Of a stretch of DNA of 64,000 bases, positions 7,866 to 15,907 are shown in pieces (the first letter of the stretch is position 1; each line of letters begins with the position of its first letter). A program made the translations under genes and the position numbers. Below the pieces are notes generated by a model. That model searched no databases. It saw only the letters and a program-made list of their open reading frames with translations, and was not told the origin of the DNA. Location: assembly GCA_026014735.1 (NCBI GenBank), contig JAOZHT010000002.1, positions 1-64,000 of the forward strand, read 5' to 3'. Origin of the DNA: Candidatus Bathyarchaeota archaeon. Its GTDB lineage: Archaea > Thermoproteota > Bathyarchaeia > Bathyarchaeales > Bathycorpusculaceae.

Positions 7866-8871
7866 CGCCGCCCCCGCTCTTCCAAACCTTGGGGTAAACG
7901 TTACGGGGCATCAGCACCCTTGCCAGCGTCGCCACGGTGCCATAGCGCAGATCCAGCATCTCCTGAGTGGAAACCTGCGCGCGGCCAAGCGCCACCGCCT
8001 CGCCCTTAAGCGTAAAAATCGCCACGATGTTACTTTTGTCAACGCCGCTATCCACCTGCAAAACGCCTGGTGCAGTGAGGTTGGCTCCGTGGCAGAGCGC
8101 ATCTACCGCTGAATCCCGCACGACGATTCTGGGCAGATGCATCAGGGCGTTTTCCATGGGCTCGATGAATTTACACAGGTAACTTTGGTCTTTGGTGCGT
8201 TCGTACTCGCCAAACCAGTAGGCGACATCGTGGAGGGTAACGAATTTGCTGCCGGTTTCAGTGAAGGGTCCCGCGCGGGTTCTGCGCAGCTCCTGCATGT
8301 GGCCGCCAACGCCCAGGATTTCTCCGATGTCATAGCAGAGCTTGCGGATGTAGGTTCCGCCTTCGCAGCCGACCCTAAAGAGCACGTTGCGTCCCTCGCG
8401 TTCGATGTAGTCGATGTAGTAGATGCGACGTGTACGCAGCGCACGCTTAACCGAACTACGCAGGGGAGGACGCTGATAAATTTCGTCCTCAAAAAGCGTG
8501 AGCACATGCTTGATGCTGGGTTCATCCACCTCGCCGTGGAGTTTAAGCACACAAACATATTCTTTGCCGCTGTAGAGCAGCGCCTGCACCATCTTGGTGG
8601 CTTCCTCCAGCGTAACCGGCAAGACACCGGTGACTTTAGGGTCCAGGGTGCCGCCGTGTCCGATGACGTCGATTTTGAGGATTTTTTTGGTCCACGCCGC
8701 AACCTCGTGGCTGGTGGGTCCTGCGGGTTTGTCGAGGTTTATGGTGCCGAATTTGATGTATTGCTTGGCGGGGCGTTCGCTGGGTTTGCAGCCGTATTTT
8801 GGGTCGGTGGTGTCTTGGGCTCGGGTTTGCAGTTCCCGTTTGGTTTCCCACGGCGGAGTGGTTCTGGGCAT
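7849..8871 (-). CDS. cbf5: Archaeal tRNA/rRNA pseudouridine synthase Cbf5 (TruB family)
   Basis: 340 aa, normal length for archaeal Cbf5. It converts uridine to pseudouridine as the catalytic subunit of H/ACA ribonucleoproteins and can modify tRNA U55. Motifs: LDKPAGPTSHEV near 48-60, the catalytic GHGGTLDPKVTG with Asp77, KEYVCVLKLHG, and RVGCEGGTYIRKLC near ~170; the C-terminal ~85 residues form a PUA RNA-binding domain. It lies 62 bases after L14e, a classic archaeal neighbour, and overlaps the methyltransferase downstream. GGAG stands ~14 bases before ATG 8871. Confidence 0.97.
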   Translation of the reverse strand: MPRTTPPWETKRELQTRAQDTTDPKYGCKPSERPAKQYIKFGTINLDKPAGPTSHEVAAWTKKILKIDVIGHGGTLDPKVTGVLPVTLEEATKMVQALLYSGKEYVCVLKLHGEVDEPSIKHVLTLFEDEIYQRPPLRSSVKRALRTRRIYYIDYIEREGRNVLFRVGCEGGTYIRKLCYDIGEILGVGGHMQELRRTRAGPFTETGSKFVTLHDVAYWFGEYERTKDQSYLCKFIEPMENALMHLPRIVVRDSAVDALCHGANLTAPGVLQVDSGVDKSNIVAIFTLKGEAVALGRAQVSTQEMLDLRYGTVATLARVLMPRNVYPKVWKSGGGDEQEK

Positions 8872-8933
8872 ACTCTATGATAGTCTCCTAACAGGGGAAG
8901 AAAAAGAAATGCGAGGTATTAAAGCTTAAAAGT

Positions 8934-9209
8934 TTAGCAGCAGCAGTCAGAGGTCATTTCGGCGAGTTTACCTTCAGCTTCAAGGGCCGAGGTGACTTCC
9001 TCGTCTGATGCGCCCCGTTTAACCTCGACTTTATCGTCTAGGGGCATAAGGTGGTTGATGTTGACGCGTCTGCGTTTAACGCCTGTGACTTTCTTGGGCC
9101 CCGTGACCAACACGAAGCTCTTATCCATCATGTCGACGACGATGCATTTGCTGCAGCATTCGCGTCCAGCTTGCTTGATGCAGATTCGACCGACTTCAAT
9201 AGCGGGCAT
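8934..9209 (-). CDS. rpl14e: 50S ribosomal protein L14e
   Basis: 91 aa from ATG 9209, preceded by GGAG (TTAGGAGACACAAAT). A longer frame from 9239 lacks support. The KOW-type SH3 barrel is visible as MPAIEVGRICIKQAGRE, then CIVVDMMDKSFVLVTGP and the RRRVNINHLMP motif typical of archaeal L14e. It is a large-subunit protein and heads the L14e-cbf5-methyltransferase operon. It is unusual that the last residues are DCCC, giving a cysteine-rich tail that I do not know from other L14e proteins. Confidence 0.93.
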   Translation of the reverse strand: MPAIEVGRICIKQAGRECCSKCIVVDMMDKSFVLVTGPKKVTGVKRRRVNINHLMPLDDKVEVKRGASDEEVTSALEAEGKLAEMTSDCCC

Positions 9210-9751
9210 ATTTGTGTCTCCTAAAAAACTGTACTGCAAGCGGTCAATATAAGTATAGCAGCAGTTCAGGGTCGAAAAGGCGCTTTGCCACCGCTTTTGC
9301 GCTGTTGCTCTGCCACCTCTATCCCCCCTCTATTTATACTAAGGCAAACGCAGAAACCCCCATCATAAGTGGTAGGCATCCATTGATTTGGCAGCTGCGT
9401 AGCTGAGCATCCATGGGGTTCTAACTGGGTTTATTGGGCAGATGCCCTAGGACACGCAGAGTAACCGCCAGCTTTGGACGTCTGCTGCTCAGCCAAGACC
9501 TCCCTCCCCTTATTTGAAGGCGGAAAAACGGCGGCTTCCAACACCTGCAAAACGGGAAAATATGCGTCTCAATGGTCTACCTCCCCCTTGACGCCTGTGC
9601 CTTTTATGATTTTTTGGCATTTTCATGCAGCTTTTCCCCTAACATCCGTTTTGCCCCACAGAAGACCCCGCAGACGGGCCATCAGACGGGCCCACAGAAG
9701 GTACAACACAGCATATCAACAAACCCCACCTAATATGGTAACGTGATTAAA
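9210..9751. other. Intergenic region with a possible coding remnant
   Basis: About 540 bases with no intact gene that I can support. From ~9640 to 9741 a plus frame reads a Pro/Gly-rich stretch (EDPADGP, SDGPTEGTTQ) ending in TAA. It resembles the small frame upstream of the tail-fibre gene at 11083-11193 and may be its decayed copy. The rest (9210-9640) shows no recognised feature. Confidence 0.35.
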
Positions 9752-9931
9752 ATGAGCCAAACCCCCCAAAAACCACTCGAACCCACCCCCATCATGGCGC
9801 AGATAAGCATGCTGAACCTGCGCATCAGCGACATGATGACCCAACTCAACAGCACCCTAAAAATGCTGATTGAAGAAAACCAAACCCTAAAACAGGCTGC
9901 AGAGCAAAAAGAGAAAACAGGCAAACCCTAA
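9752..9931 (+). CDS. Small coiled-coil protein, paralogue of the one at 14067
   Basis: 59 aa from ATG 9752; GTG 9743 is an alternative start. Helical throughout, with a heptad-like stretch IMAQISMLNLRISDMMTQLN followed by LKMLIEENQTLKQ. Function unknown. It is closely similar to the 55-aa protein at 14067-14234: the core MLNLRI(S/N)DMMTQLN and the EEN.(T/S)LKQ segment are shared. That copy is translationally coupled to a tail-fibre-like gene, so a role as a trimerising accessory or chaperone-like partner is possible but is an inference. An RHH-like gene follows 57 bases later. Confidence 0.6.
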   Translation: MSQTPQKPLEPTPIMAQISMLNLRISDMMTQLNSTLKMLIEENQTLKQAAEQKEKTGKP

Positions 9932-9988
9932 TGAAGCCTGCCGCACAAAAAATAACCCAACCTTTCTTTCACCTGGAGGAACCTAGGC

Positions 9989-10186
9989 GTGGCTAAAAAA
10001 GTCATAGCAAAAGTGGTGCTTAGCAAAGAACAAAAAGAAATCCTAACCGCACTATCAAACAAGCTAGGCACCAGCGACAGCGAAACAATGCGCATAGCAC
10101 TCATGGACTACGCCAAAGAAGTAAACCTCATAAACGAACCCCTACAAAGAAAAAAACCCCAAAACAAACAACCCACCAAAGAATAA
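9989..10186 (+). CDS. Small RHH-like protein
   Basis: 65 aa, starting at GTG 9989 with GGAGGA 8 bases upstream. A basic beta strand KVIAKVVLSKEQKEIL is followed by two predicted helices (LSNKLGTSDSETMRIALMDYAKEV), the plan of ribbon-helix-helix DNA-binding domains, then a Lys/Gln-rich tail. It is likely a DNA-binding regulator, perhaps of the accessory patch it sits in. Confidence 0.6.
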   Translation: MAKKVIAKVVLSKEQKEILTALSNKLGTSDSETMRIALMDYAKEVNLINEPLQRKKPQNKQPTKE

Positions 10187-10194
10187 AGCGGCGC

Positions 10195-11037
10195 CTAACC
10201 ACGCCTACGCAAAGACACAACCACCAAAACCAACAACACCACAACCGCACCAAGCAACACTATGACAGCTATGCCTACCCAATCCAGACCAAACAACACC
10301 GAGGTGCCAACGTTAGGCTCCAGAGGCGTCTGCGTGGGAGATTGCGGCGAATCAGACGGGTCTACAGTAACAGACGAAGGAGCGGGCATAGGCGCTGTAT
10401 CAGTAATCGTTAAAGTTTGGGTGCCACTCCAGCCACTTGTCTCACCAGTAAAAACATAAGGGAACCCACCGTTTTCAAAAACACGGTGAACGTACCCTAT
10501 CATCGCCTCAACTTGAACATCTATTTGGGCCCCAACAGTATATGATGACTGCCAACCGTTAATATATAACTTCAACCCTTCTGAGGATGAGTATTCTCCA
10601 CCAATTATAGAAAACACTGATTCAGAGCCCGAATTACTGCGCAGATAACCATCTGAAGGATAAGAGACCTCAGTCCAATCTTGCTCAAAATGACCCTTCC
10701 AACGAATATTATAGAGGTAATTGACATTCCAAGTATTACCGGAATCGTCCTGTATAGTAAATGAGGTGAAAGGTTCATTTTGTATTCTTACTTCAATTGC
10801 TCTGGCTTCAACATACACGGATTCGGGAATTACCGTTTTTCCAGTGTAAGGGTCAATAGTCGGAGTTGGAGACGTGTCATAGGATGTATCGATGAAGTTA
10901 ACTGTGAATTGAGGAACAGAGGGTTTAGGTATAGTCGTTGATCCAGTCGTTTCAGTAGTTATTAGACTTAAAAGTGTTATGATGAGACAGAGGGAAAGGA
11001 TAAGGATAAGACATTTATACACATGTCTAATGTTCAT
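10195..11037 (-). CDS. Secreted membrane-anchored protein, unknown function
   Basis: 280 aa. There is an N-terminal hydrophobic signal/anchor (CLILILSLCLIITLLSLI, residues ~9-26), an extracellular beta-rich domain of ~170 residues with Trp and aromatic residues, and a Pro/Ser/Thr-rich stalk (~205-240) followed by a C-terminal membrane segment (AVIVLLGAVVVLLVLVVVSL) ending in Arg residues. This is the usual design of archaeal cell-surface proteins. I do not recognise the domain. It lies convergent to the RHH gene, ending 8 bases from it, and points away from the tail-fibre locus. Confidence 0.7.
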   Translation of the reverse strand: MNIRHVYKCLILILSLCLIITLLSLITTETTGSTTIPKPSVPQFTVNFIDTSYDTSPTPTIDPYTGKTVIPESVYVEARAIEVRIQNEPFTSFTIQDDSGNTWNVNYLYNIRWKGHFEQDWTEVSYPSDGYLRSNSGSESVFSIIGGEYSSSEGLKLYINGWQSSYTVGAQIDVQVEAMIGYVHRVFENGGFPYVFTGETSGWSGTQTLTITDTAPMPAPSSVTVDPSDSPQSPTQTPLEPNVGTSVLFGLDWVGIAVIVLLGAVVVLLVLVVVSLRRRG

Positions 11038-11082
11038 TGGAGAGCTTATAATGTTTTACATAAAATAAATTATGCAACATTT

Positions 11083-11193
11083 TTGGCGCAAGACCCCACA
11101 GGAGACCCAACAAGCGGGCCTTTACTAGGTCCAACCGGGAGTACAATTCAACTTTTCAGTTTATTCGGCATTAAAGTAATCGAAGGAACATAA
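11083..11193 (+). CDS. Possible 36-aa Gly/Pro-rich protein upstream of the tail-fibre gene
   Basis: The frame runs from TTG 11083 to TAA 11191-11193 and encodes repeats like DPTGDPTSGP and GPTGSTIQ followed by a hydrophobic end (LFSLFGIKVIEG). The stop lies one base before the ATG of the next tiny ORF. The frame is open further upstream to ~11020, but TTG 11083 is the only plausible start. A TATA-like TTATAATG lies at ~11046-11053. A similar Pro/Gly pattern occurs at 9640-9741. Coding status is uncertain. Confidence 0.3.
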   Translation: MAQDPTGDPTSGPLLGPTGSTIQLFSLFGIKVIEGT

Positions 11194-11194
11194 A

Positions 11195-11272
11195 ATGAAA
11201 ACAACAAAATTTCAGTTATTTCGAGTTAAGATGACCAACCAAAAAGACAATAACTGCTTTTGGAGGGTGTAA
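11195..11272 (+). CDS. Possible 25-aa leader ORF of the tail-fibre gene
   Basis: ATG 11195 to TAA 11270-11272, with AAGGA 8-12 bases upstream. Its end overlaps the GGAGGG ribosome-binding site of the next gene, whose TTG start is 2 bases after the stop. Such an arrangement would couple translation. The peptide is basic with no known motif. It could also be a chance frame. Confidence 0.3.
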   Translation: MKTTKFQLFRVKMTNQKDNNCFWRV

Positions 11273-11274
11273 AA

Positions 11275-14070
11275 TTGACAGATATTTATGCGCCAAAAAT
11301 AACACATACCGACCTAGTTAATGCTATATGGCACTTTGTAGGTGAGACATGGGCACCGGGAATAGTATTCCCAACAGGACATACTCTTCCCGATAATGCA
11401 ATTGCACATAATAATGACTTCTTCCTTCTGCTTGACAATTATACAGCGATTCTTTACAGACATAATGGCGATGGAACGAGCGGACAGTGGGTTAGTCTAG
11501 AAACAGCCGGCGGAGCCATCGTATATGACATCTATGGAACAGACATACCAATCAATGATATCGGAGTCAATTTGCAGATTTACAACCGGTACACTGCCGG
11601 TGAAGTTTATCAAAAACTAAACGGTTGTTGGCGATTAATAGGTCTAAATCAAGCGGGCCTACCGCTTGGATCACAACCGTTAACTTTTACCGACGTTTCT
11701 GATCCAAATAATCCAGTATCAGCACGATTAGGGCTAGTTTTAGTCGATGGATTCTCGCCTATATTGGCAACTGATCAAGGTTTGGTTGTGAAGAAGGATA
11801 TTTCAGCGGGTGGATTCGTAGCTGCAAACCAAGGCTTGATAGCATTAGGTTATGGAATGAAGAATCGATTGGATCCTCCAGGAATTTGGTTAACAAAAAG
11901 TGACGACACCACCAGCTATAACTATAACATGGACACCTGCTACATTCGAAGAAATCAATATAGCGTTATTCTAGACCCAGAACACCGCAATAGCCCACCA
12001 GATAATCCAGCATATCTTCAATGTTATTATAACAATAGCGATGGTCATATCAAACGGTGGCAATACATAGGCACAACACCACAATGGGTTGATATGGGAC
12101 CATTCGTTCCTAATTTGCCAATACAACTTTATGATCAGGGACACTTAGCTTGCCATGACCTTCATGCAGCCAACGTTTATCCGCAAGTTACGCAAACAGG
12201 CGGATTAGGCGAACCACAACATGTATGGCTTGGCGCTTGCATTCAAACAGTGTACACCGAATCAATTAAGCACCTTAATGGTACTGACTGGGATTTTGGC
12301 AGTGACACATGGAACGGCGGCACAATCACCGGTAATATCGTTATCCAAAAAACGAATCCGATTCTACAGCTTGCTAATACAAGCAGCAACCCTGAAATAT
12401 GGTTTAACTCTGGAAGCGAACTATGCAAGGTATATGGTAACGCATCTGAGCATAGTTTGAGGGTGCAGACCCCTGTGGGTGGAGGATTGATTGTTGAGCA
12501 AGCATTATCAGCTAATTCATTGTCGGTCTCTACTAACTTAGGCGTAAACGGAACAATAACGGCAGGCTATATTGGTGAAGGCGTTGCTATTCAAGGATGG
12601 ACCACTTTTCTTACGAATCCGGCATTCGATTATCTTATCCACGCAAACAAAAGATTAACCGTAACCACATCCAATGGCGCAGATACTTCAGGCTGCTTCA
12701 ACGGCGAAGAATGGGGATATTGGCTAATTTCCCCAGATAGATTGCCAGCGACGATGGAGATAGATTTAGGTTGCTCACAATACTGGTTTGGCGGTTTCTA
12801 CCTTAGAGGCGACTGGGGAAGCGCTGGTTATCCGGTCAGTTATAAGCTTGAATACCTTAACCTTTCAGACGTATGGACTCAAATAATAGACGAAACCAAT
12901 AATACCGTATCACGAAAGATCATAAAGTCATTTTGCGACGCAAAAAAACTTAGACTAACCATAAGACAAGGGTCCTACCCCGACGGAACAGCACACATAA
13001 AGTTCTCTGCATATAACTATCTGTCTCCAAGAGACAAAGGCTATCTTAATATCACAGGTGGAACAGTATACGGTCAAATTTCTCTTCCGTTAACTGGTTC
13101 GAGCGGTGGCTTAGAAATTGGAGGAGACGTGCAAATTTACCGCAGTGATAGCGATGTTCTGTATACACCAGATAATTTCACGCTAAATGGATCATTGACA
13201 CTCGATAACAATGCAAGATGGATAGGCCTCCGTAACGGCGCATCAAGGCTATTTTCAAATGCTGACGGCGTTCTTCAGGTCCAAAGTGCCTCAGGAGCAT
13301 TAGGAACGCTTGATGTAAGTAACCTATTCGCAGACCACCTAAACAGCGCAACCAACCAAGGAATATACATCATGGACACCCTCAAGCCGTATGGAACCTC
13401 AATCAATATCTCCGGCAGAGTAGATTGCGATAATGTAATCCACGGAGGGGGAGGTAATGGAGACGCATTTCTGGTGGGCGACGATTGCTATCTCAGTGAC
13501 ATTAATGTAGCAAACGCAATAAGCTTACAAGGTGCCCAAAACCGAGGTAATGCACGACTATACTTGGGGTCAGGCAACGACGTATACATAGAACGCGGTA
13601 GCACAAACACTCTCTACGCATACCAAAACATTGAACCAGGCGCAGGCAGCAACACAGGCTACTTAGGCGAGGGCGGCCGCTACTGGTATGGAGTAATATC
13701 CAGATATGTTTACTACAAGACCTTAAGCCAATTCGATGCATACGACGACCTAAGCATAGTTAAACTATGGGGCGAAAAAGACCAAACGCTATCCCTAACC
13801 TACGACACAACCAAACTTGCGCCTCCAACAGATGACCCCTTTAAAATAATCAAAGGCAACAAAGAAAGCGCTGAAACCGATGAATTCTTCGACGCAGGAA
13901 AAGTCAGCGGCTTCCTCATGGGCTGCGCCAAAGCGCTGGCCAAAAAACAGGACGAATACAGTGCAACCCTGCTTGAACTCTTGAACGAGAAAGAACGCTT
14001 AAGTCAAGAAATCGATAATTTACGCCTCCAACTCCAGAAAATCACCTCTCAAGGAGGTGCAAGTGCATGA
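11275..14070 (+). CDS. Tail-fibre/adhesin-like protein with discoidin-like region and C-terminal trimerisation end
   Basis: 931 aa from TTG 11275, which has GGAGGGTG 6 bases upstream (the longer frame from 11260 would start before that site). The sequence is rich in Gly, Asn and Thr with short beta repeats. An F5/8-type-C (discoidin)-like stretch lies at about residues 470-590, repeat text NTGYLGEGGRYWYG appears near 800, and a C-terminal helical/coiled-coil end (FLMGCAKALAKKQ ... LLNEKERLSQEIDNL) recalls the intramolecular-chaperone end of phage tail fibres. I see no catalytic Ser of S74 peptidases. It has no signal peptide. More AT-rich than its surroundings. It is likely a virion or tailocin-type fibre, or a surface adhesin. 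Confidence 0.65.
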   Translation: MTDIYAPKITHTDLVNAIWHFVGETWAPGIVFPTGHTLPDNAIAHNNDFFLLLDNYTAILYRHNGDGTSGQWVSLETAGGAIVYDIYGTDIPINDIGVNLQIYNRYTAGEVYQKLNGCWRLIGLNQAGLPLGSQPLTFTDVSDPNNPVSARLGLVLVDGFSPILATDQGLVVKKDISAGGFVAANQGLIALGYGMKNRLDPPGIWLTKSDDTTSYNYNMDTCYIRRNQYSVILDPEHRNSPPDNPAYLQCYYNNSDGHIKRWQYIGTTPQWVDMGPFVPNLPIQLYDQGHLACHDLHAANVYPQVTQTGGLGEPQHVWLGACIQTVYTESIKHLNGTDWDFGSDTWNGGTITGNIVIQKTNPILQLANTSSNPEIWFNSGSELCKVYGNASEHSLRVQTPVGGGLIVEQALSANSLSVSTNLGVNGTITAGYIGEGVAIQGWTTFLTNPAFDYLIHANKRLTVTTSNGADTSGCFNGEEWGYWLISPDRLPATMEIDLGCSQYWFGGFYLRGDWGSAGYPVSYKLEYLNLSDVWTQIIDETNNTVSRKIIKSFCDAKKLRLTIRQGSYPDGTAHIKFSAYNYLSPRDKGYLNITGGTVYGQISLPLTGSSGGLEIGGDVQIYRSDSDVLYTPDNFTLNGSLTLDNNARWIGLRNGASRLFSNADGVLQVQSASGALGTLDVSNLFADHLNSATNQGIYIMDTLKPYGTSINISGRVDCDNVIHGGGGNGDAFLVGDDCYLSDINVANAISLQGAQNRGNARLYLGSGNDVYIERGSTNTLYAYQNIEPGAGSNTGYLGEGGRYWYGVISRYVYYKTLSQFDAYDDLSIVKLWGEKDQTLSLTYDTTKLAPPTDDPFKIIKGNKESAETDEFFDAGKVSGFLMGCAKALAKKQDEYSATLLELLNEKERLSQEIDNLRLQLQKITSQGGASA
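14051..14059 (+). promoter_or_regulatory. Strong Shine-Dalgarno AAGGAGGTG of the coiled-coil gene
   Basis: A near-perfect ribosome-binding site lies inside the end of the fibre gene, 7 bases before ATG 14067. It fixes the start of a 55-aa gene that would otherwise be overlooked. Confidence 0.8.
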
Positions 14071-14234
14071 TGTCCTCCGAAGCCTCACCAGTCATGCAGC
14101 AAATCGGCATGCTTAACCTGCGCATAAACGACATGATGACCCAACTAAACGCCGTCCTCAAAGCGTTAACGGAAGAAAACACCTCTCTAAAACAGGAAAA
14201 CGCCGCATTAAAAGCCCAAGAAAGCAAGTCCTAA
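14067..14234 (+). CDS. Small coiled-coil protein coupled to the fibre gene
   Basis: 55 aa. Its ATG overlaps the stop of the fibre gene (ATGA, 14067-14070), so the two are translationally coupled; a second ATG at 14070 could also serve. The core MLNLRINDMMTQLN and the EENTSLKQENAALK heptads are shared with the 59-aa protein at 9752. It is wholly helical with no signal peptide. It may assist folding or trimerisation of the fibre or cap its coiled coil, as small accessory genes behind phage fibre genes often do; this is inferred from position only. Confidence 0.7.
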   Translation: MMSSEASPVMQQIGMLNLRINDMMTQLNAVLKALTEENTSLKQENAALKAQESKS

Positions 14235-14362
14235 AACTTGCCTTCCCCTATTTTTATTCCCTCTTTTGTCGGTGGATTAGTTCCCAAACGTTTTAAAACT
14301 TAGCTGCCCCAATAGGTTGACTACACAGCAGTGGTATTGATTTGACGTTAAACTACCATTAT

Positions 14363-15400
14363 ATGCAGTTGCCCCGCGAAGTCATCGTTGGAAAAGGCAC
14401 CCTGCAGCGCATACCCGAAGTGGTAAGGCGACTTAACCTTAAGGGCAAAGCGCTGGTGCTCTCCGATGCGCAGTGCTATGAACTCGCGGGCAAAACCGTC
14501 TCGGGTTTCCTTGAGGAGGCGGGGTTAACTGCAGACTTCATTTTAGTTAAATCCATGACGGTGGACGACTTAATCATCGTTGAGCAGCAGCTAAAAGAGC
14601 AGAAGCCCCGGGTGCTCTTCGGAGTCGGCGGCGGAACCATCATCGACGCAGCCAAACTCAGCAGCGCCAGCGTCAACGTCCCCTTCGTCAGCGTCCCCAC
14701 CACGGTGAGCCACGACGGCATCGCCAGCCCCCTCGCCTCGATTAAAGGCTCCGATAAACCCTACTCTATCCTCGCGCAGGCGCCGATGGCGATCATCGCG
14801 GACACAGAAATCATCTCCAAGGCACCCTGGCGCTTTGTCGTCAGCGGCTGCGGAGACGTCATCAGCAAATTCACCGCCGTCAAAGATTGGAAACTCGCGC
14901 ACACCGAAAAAGGCGAGTACTATGGCGGCTACGCAGCCAGCCTCGCGTTGATGAGCGCCAAACTCGTGACGGAAAGCGCGGATTTGATTGTGCAGCATCA
15001 GGATGAGGGCTTGCGGGTGCTGCTTGAGGCGCTGATTAGCTGCGGCGTCGCCATGAGCATCGCGGGCAGCAGCCGACCATGCAGCGGCTCAGAGCATCTT
15101 TTCAGCCACGCCCTGGACCTGGTGAATTCGCATCATGCCATGCATGGCGAGCAATGCGGCGTCGGCTCCATCTTAACCTCTTTTCTGCATGGGTCAAACT
15201 GGCAGAAAATCAAGGCCACCCTCAAACAGATAGGCGCCCCCACCACCGCCAAGGAACTAGGCGTCACAGACGCAGACGTCGTTAAGGCGCTGCAGTCATC
15301 CACCGCCATCCGCCCCGAACGCTACACCATACTGCATAAACTTAACCTCAACTACGACGCATGCGAAACCGTGGCGCGGGCAACAGGCATAATCGGCTAG
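14363..15400 (+). CDS. egsA: sn-Glycerol-1-phosphate dehydrogenase
   Basis: 345 aa from ATG 14363; an in-frame TTG at 14342 would add seven residues, and neither has a clear ribosome-binding site. The enzyme reduces dihydroxyacetone phosphate with NAD(P)H to sn-glycerol-1-phosphate, the first committed step of archaeal membrane lipids. Motifs: the dinucleotide-binding GVGGGTIIDAAK; PTTVSHDGIASPLAS; Zn2+/active-site GCGDVISKFTAVKDW, with Asp; and the metal-binding histidines in GSEHLFSHALD and HHAMHGEQCG. Cytosolic. It is convergent with the VOC gene, both ending within CTAG. Confidence 0.97.
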   Translation: MQLPREVIVGKGTLQRIPEVVRRLNLKGKALVLSDAQCYELAGKTVSGFLEEAGLTADFILVKSMTVDDLIIVEQQLKEQKPRVLFGVGGGTIIDAAKLSSASVNVPFVSVPTTVSHDGIASPLASIKGSDKPYSILAQAPMAIIADTEIISKAPWRFVVSGCGDVISKFTAVKDWKLAHTEKGEYYGGYAASLALMSAKLVTESADLIVQHQDEGLRVLLEALISCGVAMSIAGSSRPCSGSEHLFSHALDLVNSHHAMHGEQCGVGSILTSFLHGSNWQKIKATLKQIGAPTTAKELGVTDADVVKALQSSTAIRPERYTILHKLNLNYDACETVARATGIIG

Positions 15401-15780
15401 GGACACATGGGCTGAAGCAGCGCGAACTGGTTACCTTCAGGGTCCTCCGCCGCAGCTATCCAGCCCACTTCAGGAACCTCCTGTTTAGGCTGGGTGACTT
15501 TGCCGCCTAACTTGACGATTACCTCGAGGAACTCGCTGAGGTTTTCGACGGAGATGTAGTTTATGGGTTTGCTGTTGGGGAGCTGCCGCCGGTACATGCC
15601 GCCGTTTACGCCCGGATGCATCAGCATGCCCTTCTCGTCGGTGGGCACGGTTTGGATAACCCAGTATTCGATGGGGCCTTCGGCGGGGATGATTTTCCAG
15701 CCGAAAACCTGCTCGTAAAAAGCTTTGAGTTTCTCTACGTTGTCCGCTGGGATTTCAAAATGGATTACGGTATGGTCCAT
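15397..15780 (-). CDS. VOC-family (glyoxalase-like) protein
   Basis: 127 aa. A single vicinal-oxygen-chelate unit: N-terminal HFEIPADNVEKLKAFYEQVFGWKI and C-terminal GWIAAAEDPEGNQFALLQ, both characteristic of the YciA-less 'glyoxalase/bleomycin resistance' superfamily. His7 and the C-terminal Glu positions suit a metal site formed in a dimer. The substrate is unknown; members range from lactoylglutathione lyase to antibiotic-binding proteins. It ends inside the same CTAG as the G1P dehydrogenase on the other strand. Confidence 0.85.
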   Translation of the reverse strand: MDHTVIHFEIPADNVEKLKAFYEQVFGWKIIPAEGPIEYWVIQTVPTDEKGMLMHPGVNGGMYRRQLPNSKPINYISVENLSEFLEVIVKLGGKVTQPKQEVPEVGWIAAAEDPEGNQFALLQPMCP

Positions 15781-15907
15781 CTTTTGGTTTCACCTCCAGA
15801 CACACCCATCTGTTAACTGTAGAAATGCACCATGGACTATGGAGAAACTGCAGATTTAAATTTTTTGAAAACAAAACTGGACGTTAAAAAGGAAAGGGGT
15901 TGAAAGC

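Noticed and set aside
7161-8009. 282-aa plus-strand ORF
   Set aside because: It is antisense to the methyltransferase and cbf5, which have clear motifs. Its own sequence has no domain character.
8137-8880. 247-aa plus-strand ORF opposite cbf5
   Set aside because: Antisense shadow of a strongly conserved gene in GC-rich DNA; no start signal.
9474-9746. 90-aa ORF upstream of the coiled-coil gene
   Set aside because: No start signal or domain; a different frame of the same DNA carries the Pro/Gly pattern shared with 11083-11193.
14342-14362. TTG start of egsA seven codons upstream
   Set aside because: Kept only as an alternative: no ribosome-binding site, and the TATA-like TTTTAAAA at ~14290 does not fit a leaderless start at either codon. 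ATG 14363 gives the usual N-terminus.
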